The notes: a model not told the origin generated them from the letters alone. Shown: positions 12,419 through 24,252, counted from the first letter of the stretch. The stretch: DNA of 64,000 nucleotides from Amyelois transitella (GCF_032362555.1 NC_083527.1:930001-994000); one strand, 5' to 3'. Numbers and translations: made by a program.

Positions 12419-13570
12419 TTAAATAAAAAAGCTAGATCAGATGCAATAATATCTATGATTTGACTTATGATACTAACAGACATACCCCAATGGTCTTCAG
12501 ACTTTTTCAAATTAAGTTGTTTGAACGCCTTTAATATATTATCAGAGTTAACATATTTAAATTTAAAGACAGATTTGATGGGAGTTGTGTTATTATTAAG
12601 TAGGGTTTCAGCGCGCAATGGACAAGAGTCAACGTCAGAAGTTAGCTCCACAGGGATTTTTGCAAAGAAATTATCAAAAGCATTTACTATGTCCTGAGTT
12701 TTAGAAATACTTTTGTTACCGGATGATATTTGTTTAATACTGTCTCTATCTTTGATTTTGCCAGATTCTTTATTAATAATGTTCCATGTTTCTTTAATTT
12801 TATTTGGTGCGTTGTTTATTTTACTACTTATGTGTAAAGACTTGGCTTGCCTGCAAACTTTTTTAAATAATTTTGAATAATTTTTGACATATTCTACAAA
12901 ACTGGGGTCAAAATTGTATTGTTTCTGGGCATATAAGTCATATAACTTATTCCTACTCTTGTGAATACCTACTGTAGCCCATTCACTGAACTGTAATCTA
13001 TTACGAATATTGACTTGTTTCTGCTTGAACCTTTTTGAGTATTCAGCAGAAATCATATCAAATAAATTGTTATAATGTTCATTAGGATTATTTCCAGAAT
13101 ATGTTAAAGTATTTAATTGATTTGCAATGTTTATTTTAAATTTTCTTATGTTTTTGGAAGAAAGAGGTCTACACATAATTTTATCATTATTTAAATTGTT
13201 TAAGGACTCTTTCTCAAAGGTAACATATTGACCGGTGTGATCCGAGGGCAATTTGTGAATAATTGATTTCCGTATATAAAGATTATTGCAAAAAAAATTA
13301 TCCAGACACTTGGCAGATGTAGATGTTATTCGGGTTGGTTCGAAAAAAACATACTCTAAATTATAAGATTTAAACAAATTAATAAATTGTATACTAACGG
13401 TTGATTTAACTAAAATGTCAATGTTAAAATCACCACAAATAATTAATTTTTTATTACATTTTGAGGTAACATGTAACACTTGATCCATTATTTTTAAAAA
13501 TTGTTTAAATTCACTGTTTGGGGGACTGTACACACAAACAATTATATGATGATCTAGCTCGGCACAGGTC
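12419..13570 (-). pseudogene. LINE endonuclease and N-terminal RT region (truncated)
   Basis: This is the AP-like endonuclease of a non-LTR retrotransposon. Visible motifs are VYSPPNSEF, IICGDFNID (metal site), EPTRITSTSAKCLDNF and LPSDHTG (SDH catalytic motif). A long linker follows and leads into the RT (ILKAFKQLNLKKSEDHWG). The N-terminal third of the endonuclease is missing because of 5' truncation at the SINE-A junction. The open frame extends a little past the junction only by chance, with an ATG inside SINE sequence (13605). The frame stops within the Helitron at 12415. It is a dead copy. Confidence 0.85.
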
Positions 13571-13641
13571 ACTTCGGACTGTTGACTGGACTGTCTACCC
13601 TGCAAGGGATATAGACGTGACCATATGTATGTATGTATGTA
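13571..13641 (+). mobile_element. SINE-A tail at the LINE truncation point
   Basis: GACTGTCTACCCTGCAAGGG to (TATG)n, directly joined to LINE endonuclease sequence. Confidence 0.65.
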
Positions 13642-13895
13642 TCTTATTTAAGGCGAATATTACCTATTCAACCAACGACGTTATCCTAACCGATTTCGCT
13701 CCATAATAATTTGATACAGTTTCTGAATAAATAATGATACGATCGATAGTAAGTATTCACCCTTAACTTATGCTTTGAATAGAAACGTCTTTGCGTATAA
13801 TAAAATTGTAACTTGAGTATGTCTATTTTAAGAGATGTTAAACATATTTGGATCTTCTAAGGGCAACTTCTTAGTTGATTTTTGCAAAACTAAAA

Positions 13896-14148
13896 CATAC
13901 ATACATATAGTCACGTCTTTATCCCTTACAGGCTGGCAGAGCCAACAGCCTCTAAAAGACTGATATGCCACGTTCAGCTGCTTGGCATAATGATAGATTC
14001 AAGATTAAAATAGTGACAGGTCGCCTGCCCATCGCCGGAAAGAAGAATCCCAATTTCAAAGCCTGTCCCTTAGTCGCCTTTGACGACATCCATGGGAATG
14101 AGACGGAGTAGTCCTATTCTTTGTTTTTGAATTGGTGCCGGAAACCAC
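13896..14148 (-). mobile_element. SINE-A, full length, diverged
   Basis: Tail (CATA)2 at the left; ends GGTGCCGGAAACCACACA. Confidence 0.75.
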
Positions 14149-14281
14149 ACATTACATATAGTGTTCACGCGTCACGTAAATGAAATTAGATCTCTCCGTT
14201 ACAAAGATGGCCGTCTTTATGTAAATCTGGTAGGTAAGTAAGTATCAAAATATATGGAACAACACCATCGACGTTCATACG

Positions 14282-14541
14282 TAAATAAATAAATATATAC
14301 TTATCTACGGGACAAATTACACAGATTGAGTTAGCCTCGAAGTAAGTTCGAAACTTGTGTTACGAGATACTAACTCAACGATATTATATTTTATAATAAA
14401 TACTTACGAGTAGATAGATAAACATCAAAGACCCAGACCAAACAGAGAAAGTTCTTTTCTCATCATGCCCTGGCCGGGATTCGAACCCGGGACCTCCGAT
14501 GTCGCAGACAAGCGTATTACCGCTGCGCCACAGAGGCCGTC
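14282..14541 (-). mobile_element. SINE-C, full length, tRNA-headed
   Basis: On the minus strand: GACGGCCTCTGTGGCGCAGC (A box), GGTCCCGGGTTCGAATCCCG (B box with perfect five-pair T stem), then a body with GTTAGTATCTCGTAACACAA and an A/T-rich (TTTA)n end. Confidence 0.8.
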
Positions 14542-14895
14542 AAAATAGGTAAAAGCTAGTTGTGAATAGAGTTCTTAAAATAGACTATTGTCTATTTTCA
14601 ATGAATGGGTCAATACTTAGAAATATCGTGTGTTTTTTTCTATCTACATATGTATATAGCGACATCTCTACGCCGCAAGTCACAATAACCAATCACGCGA
14701 CGCTATCAGCCAATAACAGCGAAAAGTCTAAATCGCGCAAGCAAAGTTTTCATGGATTGAGCATATATATTACCTCCGACACAACATCGTTGGAGCCGCG
14801 GTTCCCCAGGCATAACACCTAGCCTGGCGGAAGATCTTCCCTTTGCGGCGGTCGAGCTGAATCATGGCTCCCGCTACATATACAAATCTACCTAC

Positions 14896-15100
14896 ATTTT
14901 ATCACGTTGTCATCCTTAACAGGGTAGACAGCGCCAACAGTCTCGTTAAAAACTGAAAGGCCACGTTCAGAGCTGTATGTCTTAATGGTGGAATTAAGAT
15001 TCAGTTAACGACAGGTTACCAGCCCATCGCTTAAAAGAAGCCTTTCCCTGTGTTGCATTTTACGACATCCATGGTTATGATATAAAGTGGTCCTATTCTA
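14896..15100 (-). mobile_element. SINE-A, head missing
   Basis: TATCACGTTGTCATCCTTAA through CATCCATGGTTATGATATAA. Confidence 0.6.
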
Positions 15101-15285
15101 AGGCAATTTTTAGCTCTAACGGCGTGGACAAAGTCTATAGGCACAAGGGATTTAGAAATTGTGACAAAAAGTCTATCATCACTTGAAATAAATTTAAAGT
15201 ATGTAAGTATTTATCTTGATTGAATTTACATTCTGTACGGTTATTTACTTTCTCAAACATACATTAGCAGCTTTTTTTATTTTTA

Positions 15286-15525
15286 CTAGCTGTCCTGGCA
15301 AACGTTGTTTTGCCATATAAATATATTTTAAGTAATTTCTAGTGTAAAATATAAGTAGTAAAATGTAAAGGCTGGACAACCCTTATCACTAAGGAGTATG
15401 AAAAATAGATGTTGGCCGATTCTCAGACCTACTCAATATGCTCACAAAATTTCATGAGAATCGGTCAAGTCATTTCGGAGGAGTACGGGAACGAACATTG
15501 TGCCACGATCATTTAATATATAAGA
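15286..15525 (-). mobile_element. Helitron-like, family H4
   Basis: Minus-strand start TCTTATATATTAAAT and end GGACAGCTAG, between A and T. Confidence 0.7.
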
Positions 15526-15892
15526 TGTCTTACACAAATAAATAAAATGATCGTCAAAATGGTAAATAAATAAGTAGGAATAATTCCCTTCGCAAGTATT
15601 CTTGCTTATGCCCTTTTAGCAGTTATTTTTATATCACATTAGCATCATTTGATCTACCCAATAACCGTGCATAAATCCAAGGGCTTACATACACTGTGCG
15701 ACTTTTTATAGCGACTAGTTGCAGCAACAAGTCGCATAGATTTCACTGAGAAAGTATACAATAATCCCATTATTGTCGAAGCGATCTGCAAATTTTGGGG
15801 AAAATACACATTTTTGTATATATGTTTGTATCGCGATAACTTTCGAACCGATGATTTGATTAAGATGTAATTTAACAGTTATGTAGTATTTG

Positions 15893-16115
15893 CCGTGCCG
15901 TGTGGTTCCCGGCACTTATACAAAAAATAATAGGACCACTCCATCTCTTTCCCATGGATGTCGTAAAAGGCGACTAAGGGATGGGCTTTCAAACTTGGGA
16001 TTCTTTTTTAGGCGATGGGCTAGCAACCTGTCACTATTTGAATCTCAATTCTATCATTAAGCCGAATAGCTGAACGTGGCCATTCAGTCTTTTCATTTTG
16101 AAGCTCGTAGGTTAT
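15893..16115 (+). mobile_element. SINE-A, tail missing
   Basis: Good head GTGCCGTGTGGTTCCCGGCA (with a small duplication); stops within the hairpin at CAGTCTTTTC. Confidence 0.75.
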
Positions 16116-16429
16116 CAAAATAAGTCAACCAGTTTTTGAGATACTCGTATTTACAATTTTATTCAAATTTATAATGTTTGTGAGGTTTATATTCACGGCG
16201 AACAACTAACTTAATAACTCAATCTCCTATTATAAAGCCACAACAAAGTGTGGTTTGGTGAGCTAAACAAACTTACTTGTCTCCCTACATGCTATCTTAT
16301 AAATCAAAACGTTTTTATCCAGACTTGCTCCCGTAGAAATTCCTAGAACGTTTGACCCGCAAAAATTAACAATATTCATAGAAAAAATCAAAATTGCTCC
16401 TGCGGTTTAACCGTGAGAAGGTAACAGAC

Positions 16430-16600
16430 AAACATACATACTGTTTGTTTGTTTGTAATATCTTTATTGCACAGAAATTGACGCAGTTACAAGAAATAGT
16501 ACATAGTTATAAAAGAAATAAATCATTTGCTATGGCGGACTTATCCCATGAAGGGATCTCTTCCAGTCAACCAGAAAGCAATAAAGGAACTAGATAATTA
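16430..16600 (-). mobile_element. LINE 3' end fragment
   Basis: On the minus strand, CTGGAAGAGATCCCTTCATG leads to TGTGCAATAAAGATATTACA and a short (AAAC)n-like tail. A related piece lies at 3150-3260. Confidence 0.5.
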
Positions 16601-16842
16601 AGTAAAATTAATTTTCGTTTACAGTATTAGAATAGAAACTTCAAGTGAAAATAAGTATGGGCGAAATCGTTGCGACAAATCGCACAGTGTGCGAAAGCCC
16701 TTAACGGAACTCAAATGTCGTGTATTACAAATTGTATGTGTGTAATAAATCTCACAGATGGAGTACCATGTCGTTGAAATGCAATACGAGTATGACATGA
16801 GGAATATATCATATTGCGAGCATATTGGCACGGCATAAATAG

Positions 16843-16925
16843 TCATAGCAAAAGGTCAGGTCAAGAGTACTTACTCGTACCATAAATGTTGCTTGCATGA
16901 ATGTGGATGATGCGAAAGTATTCAG
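16843..16925 (+). mobile_element. LINE-B fragment, tail missing
   Basis: AAAGGTCAGGTCAAGAGTAC to GAATGTGGATGATGCGAAAG. Directly followed by a SINE-A pair. Confidence 0.5.
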
Positions 16926-16955
16926 TGAACGTTTAATCACGTCTATTTCCCCTAG

Positions 16956-17209
16956 TAACGTGTGGTTCCCGGCACCAATACAAAAAAGAATAGGACCACT
17001 CCATCTCTTTCCCATGGATGTCGTTAAAGGCGACTAAGGGGATAGGCTTAAAAACTTGGGATTCTTTTTAGGCTAGCAACCTATCACTATTTGAATCTCA
17101 ATTCTATCATTAAGCCAAACAGCTGAACGTGGCAATTCAATCTTTTCAAGACTATTGGCTCTGTCTACACCGCAAGGGATATAGACGTGACCATATGTAT
17201 GTATGTATG
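16956..17209 (+). mobile_element. SINE-A, full length, left half of an inverted pair
   Basis: Its tail (TATG)n runs straight into the tail of the opposite copy at 17210. Confidence 0.8.
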
Positions 17210-17432
17210 CTATTTCCCTTGGGGCGTAAACAGAGCCAACAAACAGTCTTTTCAAGACTGATAGGCCACGTTCAGCTGTTTGGCTTAATGATAGAATTGA
17301 GATTCAAATAGTGATAGGTTGCTAGCCCATCGACTAAAAAATAATCCCAAGTATGTAAGCCTATCCCTTAGTCGCCTTTTACGACATCCATGGGAGGTCC
17401 TATTCTTTTTTGTATTGGTGCCGGGAATCATC
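17210..17432 (-). mobile_element. SINE-A, right half of an inverted pair
   Basis: CTATTTCCCTTGGGGCGTAA through GGTGCCGGGAATCA. Followed at once by the 112-bp repeat at 17433. Confidence 0.75.
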
Positions 17433-17544
17433 ATTTAAAACTGTACTTAAATAAATTACAAACGGGACTAATTACACAGTTCCAAGCCATGATATTTAAT
17501 TTCATAAAAGAATATCAGCTGATTACGTAAAGTTCCCTAAAACC
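17433..17544 (+). repeat. Short repeat shared with 58203-58310
   Basis: The two copies are nearly identical over about 100 bp, both starting at ATTTA and ending at CCCTAAAACC. Confidence 0.7.
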
Positions 17545-17692
17545 GCGCGTCATTTTGCAACATTCTGGAAAATTTCCTGCCGTCGTCGGTATTTTTCCCA
17601 AAAGCCTGTGATATACTGAATAACGCTCATTACTCAAAGGACGCGTCTTCTTTTGAGATGGTAGTAGGTACTTACTTAATTATAATTGTTGG

Positions 17693-17770
17693 CCTCTGTG
17701 GCGTAGTTAGAGTGTGCTTGCCTCTCGATCACAAGGTCCTGGGTTCGATACCCAGCCAAGTACACTCAAA
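17693..17770 (+). repeat. tRNA-like SINE head
   Basis: TGGCGTAGTTAGAGTG resembles an A box. GGTCCTGGGTTCGATACCCA gives a B box with a perfect five-pair T stem. It is probably a SINE head and not a working tRNA; no full cloverleaf was confirmed. Confidence 0.5.
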
Positions 17771-17890
17771 CTACTCTTGAGGCCCATGATGTGGAATTAT
17801 TCAAGAATATCATTACGTTAATTAAACATCGCGGCTTTTACATATTGGAAAGGATTTAATACCTGAGTTACCCAATCAGTGTCTTGTCTT

Positions 17891-18065
17891 GATCAAATTG
17901 GAAACGTTCTGGCAAAAGGTCAGGTCACGATTACCCGAAACCGAGCTTGCATGAAAAGAATTGATGGATGAGAATGGATGAAGCGAAAGAAATATGCTGG
18001 GACCTCGGCAAACGGAGAAATGTTGTCTCTGCCTATCCATCCGGGAAAGGTGATTTATGTATGTA
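17891..18065 (+). mobile_element. LINE-B 3' fragment
   Basis: GGAAACGTTCTGGCAAAAGG through GTCTCTGCCTATCCATCCGG to the TATGTATG tail. It abuts a SINE-D end (18066-18160). Confidence 0.6.
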
Positions 18066-18469
18066 TTTACCCAATCAGTTCAAAGGAGCACCCATGTCTC
18101 CTCACCAGAGAGGTGAGGATGTGACAGTGATAAACGCCTGGAGAAAGAATGGCTAAAAAACTAGGTCACACGCTTTAATAAAAAACATAAAGAAAATGAG
18201 AAAATAAATATTATTATTACTTCATTTTTTCTTCTTTTATATGCTTCACTTTGCTTTAGTCGTGTAGTGTTGGTAGAGTTAAATAGAACCACCCCATATC
18301 TTCCTGTGGGTATCGAAAGAGGCTATTAAGGCATTAAGCGGGAGGTAGGCAGCGGCGCATCTTACGCTGATATGACAAGATGGTCCAAAACTAAAAGAGT
18401 GTGCCGTCACCAACCCCCCATTTCTGGGGAGGTCTTCGTCCAGCAGTGGACTATTAAAGTCTGTTATCG

Positions 18470-18568
18470 TTATTAAGCCATACAGTTGAAAGTGGCTTAT
18501 CAGTCTTTTGAAGACTGTTGACTCTGTCATCCCGGATATAGACGTGATGTACCTATGTATGTATGTAA
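18470..18568 (+). mobile_element. SINE-A 3' half
   Basis: Ends TGTATGTATGTA; TACCCCGCAAGG shortened to ATCCCGG. Confidence 0.6.
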
Positions 18569-18871
18569 AATATTCAATGGATGAGCATATACATTAGTGC
18601 GTATAAAAGTTCTTACTTTAATAATCGTCACTTCCTTAGTAGCCCAGCAATACAATAAATCTACTAAACAGAAAATAATAAAAATAAATCTTAGAAATAT
18701 ACGTGTCACAAGTGCAAGAGAGTGTTTCAGAGCTCTATTTGTATTCAGAGAACGTACAGCCTCTGAATAAGGGGAGAGGTAGAGGTCAATTTTAACATAT
18801 TTTCTGAAGCTTTTTACTGAATAAGAAAAGTAAGGTCATACTATAATTTTGTGATGAATAAGAAAGTTAAT

Positions 18872-18964
18872 TCTATCATAAAGCCAAACAGCTGAACGTG
18901 GCCTATCAGTCTTGTTAGCTCTGTCTACCCTGCAAGGGATATGGACGTGATTATATGTATGTAT
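18872..18964 (+). mobile_element. SINE-A 3' part
   Basis: The hairpin is partly deleted (CAGTCTTGTTAGCTCTGTC); the tail is present. Confidence 0.6.
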
Positions 18965-19046
18965 ACGAAAGTTAACTGTACCTACTTTGGTCATATCTGG
19001 GACTAGCGATAGGTCTGATCGAGTACCGAGTATCCTACAACGATGA

Positions 19047-19135
19047 GCTAACATGAAGAGAGTTATGAATGTGGATGAAGTGAAAGAAGTATGCAGGTAT
19101 CATCGCAAGTGGAAAGATGTAGTCTCTGATAACCC
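19047..19135 (+). mobile_element. LINE-B fragment
   Basis: ATGAAGAGAGTTATGAATGT onward; the tail is lost. Confidence 0.5.
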
Positions 19136-19175
19136 CTCTGCGAATTGGTAGGTATAATTTATATAGGTATAAATA

Positions 19176-19345
19176 TATTAAATAAATAAATATATACGGG
19201 ACAAATTACACAGATTGAGTTAGCCTCGAAGTAAGTTCGAGACTTGTGTTACGAGATACTAATTCAAGGATACTATATTTCATAATAAATACTTATATAC
19301 TACATACATATATAAACATCCAAGACCCAGGCCAATCAGAAAAAG
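19176..19345 (-). mobile_element. SINE-C, tRNA head missing
   Basis: Body and AAATAAATAAATAT end only. Confidence 0.7.
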
Positions 19346-20204
19346 TATAAGAAAGGTGTAAACAATTTTAATAATTTTTACTGAGTAGAGCATTTCGAAT
19401 TTATGAACGCAATACCTAATTTCTTTTATACTAAGATTAGCCTGCGTCGTCGCTCTTTTAAATCCTTTATTGCAAATCCGACGGTAAATTATCCCATAAA
19501 TGTATAGAATGACGTCTCTAGTATTTACATGAAAATATCAATACTTATTTGAAGAAATAAGTATGCAACACCCTTCGAAAGTGGTAAGATGTTACGTAAT
19601 ATAGATTCTTTATCAAAATAGGTATTTAATTTCTACCTCAACTCTATTTATACTCTCTCATATAGGCCTTGATACTTGGTACCTCCATTACAAGTTTAGC
19701 TTTGAATGAACCCTTTTGGACTTTACAATGATTTTCAATGTATTAAACTTAGGTTCAACCTAAGTTCTACTAAATACACATTATAACACAAAAGTTTATA
19801 TTATATTCAATTTTTTTTTAATATATCGTCTTCCCTCCAAAAAAGGTCAGGATGTCACTTTGAGATTAATTTTAGGAGGACAAAGGAGTTGTGCATGTGC
19901 AAAGGAAATTACACAACTTGTTAAAAATTTTAAATTTAAATTTTCACTAACAAGCAACACAATCAACAAACAACTAAACCCAAATTTGGTTACACGGAAA
20001 CAGTCATTAAATGCCACTAGGAGCCCATAAATTCAGCGAAGACACTTTTATCGCGAGTCCAGTACATTGTATTACACATTTCAACACGAGACACGAGATG
20101 TAATTTCCCTCCGTTCATTTTATGACATCCTGGTAGTTTGAGAAGTACATATATTGCAGAAGTAGATGCATTTTTAACTGGCGGAAAAAGAGGCAACATG
20201 TCGT

Positions 20205-20360
20205 CTGCACGTAGAAACCCAAAGGGGTAGGCAGAGACTACATCTTTCCACTTGCTACGTTCCCTGCGCACTTCTTTCGCCTCATCCACATTCATAACTC
20301 TTCATGCAAGCTCGTCGGTTTTGGGTACTCTTGGCTAGACCTTTTGCTAGAATGTAATAT
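20205..20360 (-). mobile_element. LINE-B fragment ending in a palindrome
   Basis: Contains CATTCATAACTCTTCATGC. Its left side is cut near GGGGTAGGCAGAGAC, and its right end forms one arm of the palindrome at 20333-20406. Confidence 0.6.
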
Positions 20361-20406
20361 AAAAATACTTCTATTTTTATATTACGTTCTAGCAAAAGGT
20401 CTGGCC
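20333..20406. repeat. 35-bp near-perfect palindrome, 4-base spacer
   Basis: Arms 20333-20367 and 20372-20406 differ at two positions. The core is TAATATAAAAATA, CTTC, TATTTTTATATTA. Confidence 0.9.
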
Positions 20407-20605
20407 ATTTATTAGATCTTCATATAAATAGTAATAATATAGATTACTACTTCTTTTCCATCGACACAGTCTTGATAGAATGGCCGTGGTCGTCATGTAG
20501 TCGTGGAAGTGGAGGGGGCAGATGAAACACTCCGCACGATGCTTCGTCATTTTCCCTGCTCGAAGTCATCCTACTGGTTGGCACTGGTCAAAAGACTGGC
20601 CCACA

Positions 20606-20865
20606 TACATACATATGTTTACGTCTATATCCCTTGCGGGGTAGACAGAGACAACAGTCTTGAAAAGACTGAATGGCCACGTTCAGCTATTTGGCTTAAA
20701 GATAGAATTGAAATTCAAATAGCGACAGGTTGCTAGCCCATCGCCTAAAAAAGAATCCCAAGTTTGTAAGCCTATCTATCTCTTAGTCGCCTTTTACGAA
20801 ATCCATGGGAAAGAGATGGAGTGGTCCTATTCTTTTTTGTACTGGTGCCGGGAACCACACGGCAC
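20606..20865 (-). mobile_element. SINE-A, full length with target duplication
   Basis: ACTGGCCCACA at 20595-20605 is repeated at 20866-20876, immediately outside the tail and head ends. Confidence 0.85.
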
Positions 20866-21147
20866 ACTGGCCCACAATAGACTTTATTTGGTCAGTCCAA
20901 CGCGTAGGCGACCTGCCTATGCATACACATTGTCTATCAACAAAAGTAATAGTTGTATTCAACTAATTTAATTTTTTTCGTGTTGTACTGCAGAAAATTT
21001 TATTTTATTGCGTCAATTTAGAAACTGCAACCACTAAAGCTTCAACGAGTAAAACGGATGAGTGTTTTCTAACTAGGACAGAGTGTGGGTAACCGTCGTC
21101 CGGGCTTTATTCGTAGTTTTTTTTTCTGTTTACAATCGAAGAGTACA

Positions 21148-21218
21148 TGTACATACAATCTCGTCTTTATCCCTTACGGGGTAGACAAAACCAACAGTCT
21201 CGAAAAGACTGAAAGGTT
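21148..21218 (-). mobile_element. SINE-A tail fragment
   Basis: ACATACAATCTCGTCTTTAT and CAACAGTCTCGAAAAGACTG. Confidence 0.6.
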
Positions 21219-21443
21219 ACTACAAATGTTACTATGGTTACTACAATCTTTCGAAATGTGCAGGATTTCTCACGATATTTTTCCTAAGCATAAGCACATC
21301 GGTCAGCACTCTAACTAATGTAAGTAGGTAACTCGACTAGAAAAATGGTCGTGGTAGGATTCGAATATGTACCTAGGGAGGCGCAGGGGCGCATTATGTT
21401 TTTTATTCGACACCATAGCGGTTCGTCTCTTTAAGAAAAATAT

Positions 21444-21592
21444 ATAAAAGAACGCCTCTTTCCCGGAGGAGTAGGCAGAGAAAACATCTTTCCACTCTCT
21501 CTGTACAATTCTTTCGCTTTATCCAGTTTCATGACAGCTCTCTTCATGCAATCTCGGCGGTTTCTTGACCTGACCTCTTGTCAAGATGCTCT
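21444..21592 (-). mobile_element. LINE-B 3' fragment
   Basis: CGCCTCTTTCCCGGAGGAGT through TCTCTTCATGCAATCTCGG. Confidence 0.55.
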
Positions 21593-21889
21593 TTAATATT
21601 TGACAAGCCAAAAGTCAAAACTAAGATAAAAAGCTTAAAAATACTATCTTAACTGCCCTCAATAACAAAGACTCTTGGCCTGAAAGCTCGCCGCGTCAAA
21701 GTTGAGCAAAAGCTATAGATTAGCGAGCTTATAACTTGTTTGCGGGAAAGTTGAGTGCATTTCAAATGAAAGCTTTCTTCTCGAAATGATCTAGTTTTCA
21801 CTGGATTAAATGTCGTGATAAAACTGTTATTTTTCACAGGAGGATGAAGATACGTAATTATTATACCTTATTTATTCCTTACGTTGCTC

Positions 21890-22040
21890 GGTCAAATTGG
21901 TGACGCCCTGGCAAGCGGTCAGGTCAAGATTATCCGAAACCTCCGAGCCTTTACCAATGAAGAGAGCTATGAATGTGGAAGAAGCGAAAGAAGTTTCCAG
22001 GGAACGTGGCAAGTGGAAAGATGAAGTCTCTGTATTTTGG
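21890..22040 (+). mobile_element. LINE-B fragment, tail replaced by SINE-A-like sequence
   Basis: Runs to GATGAAGTCTCTGTATTTTG, then turns into GTTGCTAGCCCAACGACTCA, a SINE-A segment. Confidence 0.5.
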
Positions 22041-24025
22041 TTGCTAGCCCAACGACTCAAAGAAGAATCCCAGGTTAATCTTCTATACTTATAATAAATC
22101 TGTAGAGAGGTCAATTCTGTGCATGGAATATATTTTCAAAATAACTATCAGGGGGGTTATTAGTGATCGATACAGATGGCAAAAATGTAATCAGTAAAAT
22201 TTTTGTCTGTATGTATGTATGTTCTTTATAGAAATAAATACTTCTTGACGGATTTTAACGAAACTTGGTACAGTTATTCTTCATACTCCTGAGCAGGTTA
22301 CAATTGTATCTCAATGAATAAGAAATCCTCTCTTACAAACTTTAGTGATGCTTATTTCGCTTGTGACGATTTCTTTTTTGTTTTTATTTTGTATTTCATA
22401 TAACGTTTATCTACTTGAATGATTTTGACTAAGAAATTTTCACGTGATATCACATTATATTGTCATTATGTACTTTTATCATTTGCATACTGTCATGACG
22501 GTAAAACATGTTGGAACACTACTTTAATTTCGACATCTTAAATACATGTATATACTATGTACACATGTTTTGGCAAATAAATTTATTTTATCTGATCTCG
22601 ATACGTGCCGATCCATTTGACTTTTGAAAATAACAGACACAAATTCTACCTACAATGAAAGTAAATCCAACAAAATCGCACATAAACTACCACAAACTGC
22701 GTATAAAGGAACGTTATGGCGCGCTGGCGTGGATTGGAACGTGTTTTAGGAGATCCTAGGGCTCAATTCGAGGACGTTGACATGGTATATTTTTTATTTT
22801 ATGTTTCTTTCTATCCATTTGCTTAAGTAAGAGATAGAAGATAAATACAACGTGAGTGTCGTAAAAAAATTTCTAAATAGCAAAATTGACTCTTTTTTAT
22901 TTTCATTTATTTTTAATTTATAAAGGTAGGGAATATGTAAGTACAAGTTTCAGAGTGGTTTAGTATCCAGATTTCAGTATTAACTGCGGCTATGTATCTA
23001 TCTCAAATTAAATTAATTTGATTAAATCGTCTTAAAAAACCCATAGGCCAGTATCAATTAACAAGGTCACGGAGATAAAACAGTAGTCATTCCTGCTTGT
23101 CATCAAGTCAATAAGTCAGTCAAATAAGTTATTCGGTGTTTTTTTTTTTGAGAATGGGAAAGCAACCTGTAAACCTTGCTAACCCATTCCCAAACGTCAT
23201 CTTGTGAGTTATATCTGGCCCACAAAGAATGTGTATGTCATTCCCTGTTCCTACCTAACTTTCCCTTTTCTTGATTGCGCAAATAGGATCCTAGGGTCCT
23301 CTGGGAAAACGCCAAGAAGATGAAGAGAGTACAAAATATAATATTGATGTAACTTTATTATAAAACTACTCCATTCCTTTAGAAAATTGTTATAGGGAGA
23401 TATCTTAATTTAAGTATAGCTACTCCATTTATTAGGAAAATGTATATAATCGAATTTCGATATCACATTTCCATGTTAATTATAAGCTATTTTACGCTTA
23501 ATTATTATGTGCACAAGGTAGAAAATCGATTAAGTTTGTTAACAAGATTATGTGTTTGCAAAGTTAGAAAATTGCTTGAGTTGTGCCGGGTCCGAAGAGT
23601 GAAGAGTTAATTAAGTTATGGGTACCTATCGGGGTTCAATTAATTAGTTTTTGCTAAGGGCTTCTCCTCTATGGGAAAATTATTTGTAAATATATCATAA
23701 CTAAGATTTAATTCTCATATAATATCAATATGAAGATCAATTATAATAATGGAATTGATATTTAAAATAAAATTGCCTGAAAAAAATTGGGTCGGTTTGA
23801 AGACTGACTTATTTAAATATATCAATGTACACAAAGCATCCAAAACTATGACGTCTATTATAGAAAAAATTTCGGACATTTCAACGCAAATCAAGTCTCG
23901 GTTATATATATTATAACTTGGAATCTTTATAATTTCGCCAAATTCGTCTGTCTGTCCATCAAGACTATACCTACTCTAAGGTCCATCCGTTACATAAATC
24001 GGGAAAAATAAAGTAATATTTATTC
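22041..24025. other. Intergenic; unassigned
   Basis: 22140-22620 resembles an old repeat (GACGGATTTTAACGAAACTTGG). 22713-22820 has a short GC-richer frame MARWRGLERVLGDPRAQFED. 23130-23330 is unassigned, higher-complexity sequence. Confidence 0.35.
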
Positions 24026-24252
24026 TTATATATAAAATTCTCGTGTCACAATTTTTGTCTCCGTACTCCTCCGAAACGGCTTTACCGATTTGAACCAAAT
24101 TTTGCATGTATATTCTTAGGTCTGAGAATCGGCTAACATCTCTATTTTCATACTCCTAAGTGTTAAGGGTAGTCCACTCTTAAATTTTTTTTTAATTAGT
24201 AATTATTTAAAAATTATTTATATGGTAAAACAACGTTTGTTACAACGCTAGT
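24026..24252 (+). mobile_element. Helitron-like H4
   Basis: TCTTATATATAAAATTCTCG at the left, AACGCTAG near the right end. It is diverged from the other copies in the middle. Confidence 0.6.

Larger units (their letters stand above)
9196..13570 (-). mobile_element. 5'-truncated jockey/CR1-like LINE, interrupted by a Helitron
   Basis: Read on the minus strand, the element begins inside the endonuclease domain at about 13570, runs to 12419, is interrupted by 11083-12418, and resumes from 11082 to the stop at 9657. A 3' UTR of about 450 bp follows, ending in AAATTTTGAATTTTGAA-type tail repeats near 9200-9230. The UTR contains an (AT)n tract and a hairpin shared with other copies (near 310, 60440 and 63880). 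The 5' truncation joins directly to the tail of a SINE-A copy. The clade is a guess from the RT motifs. Confidence 0.85.

Noticed and set aside
14462..14540. A functional tRNA gene
   Set aside because: It has A and B boxes and a good T stem but is the head of a repeated SINE with several copies here; no convincing acceptor stem or anticodon arm was established.
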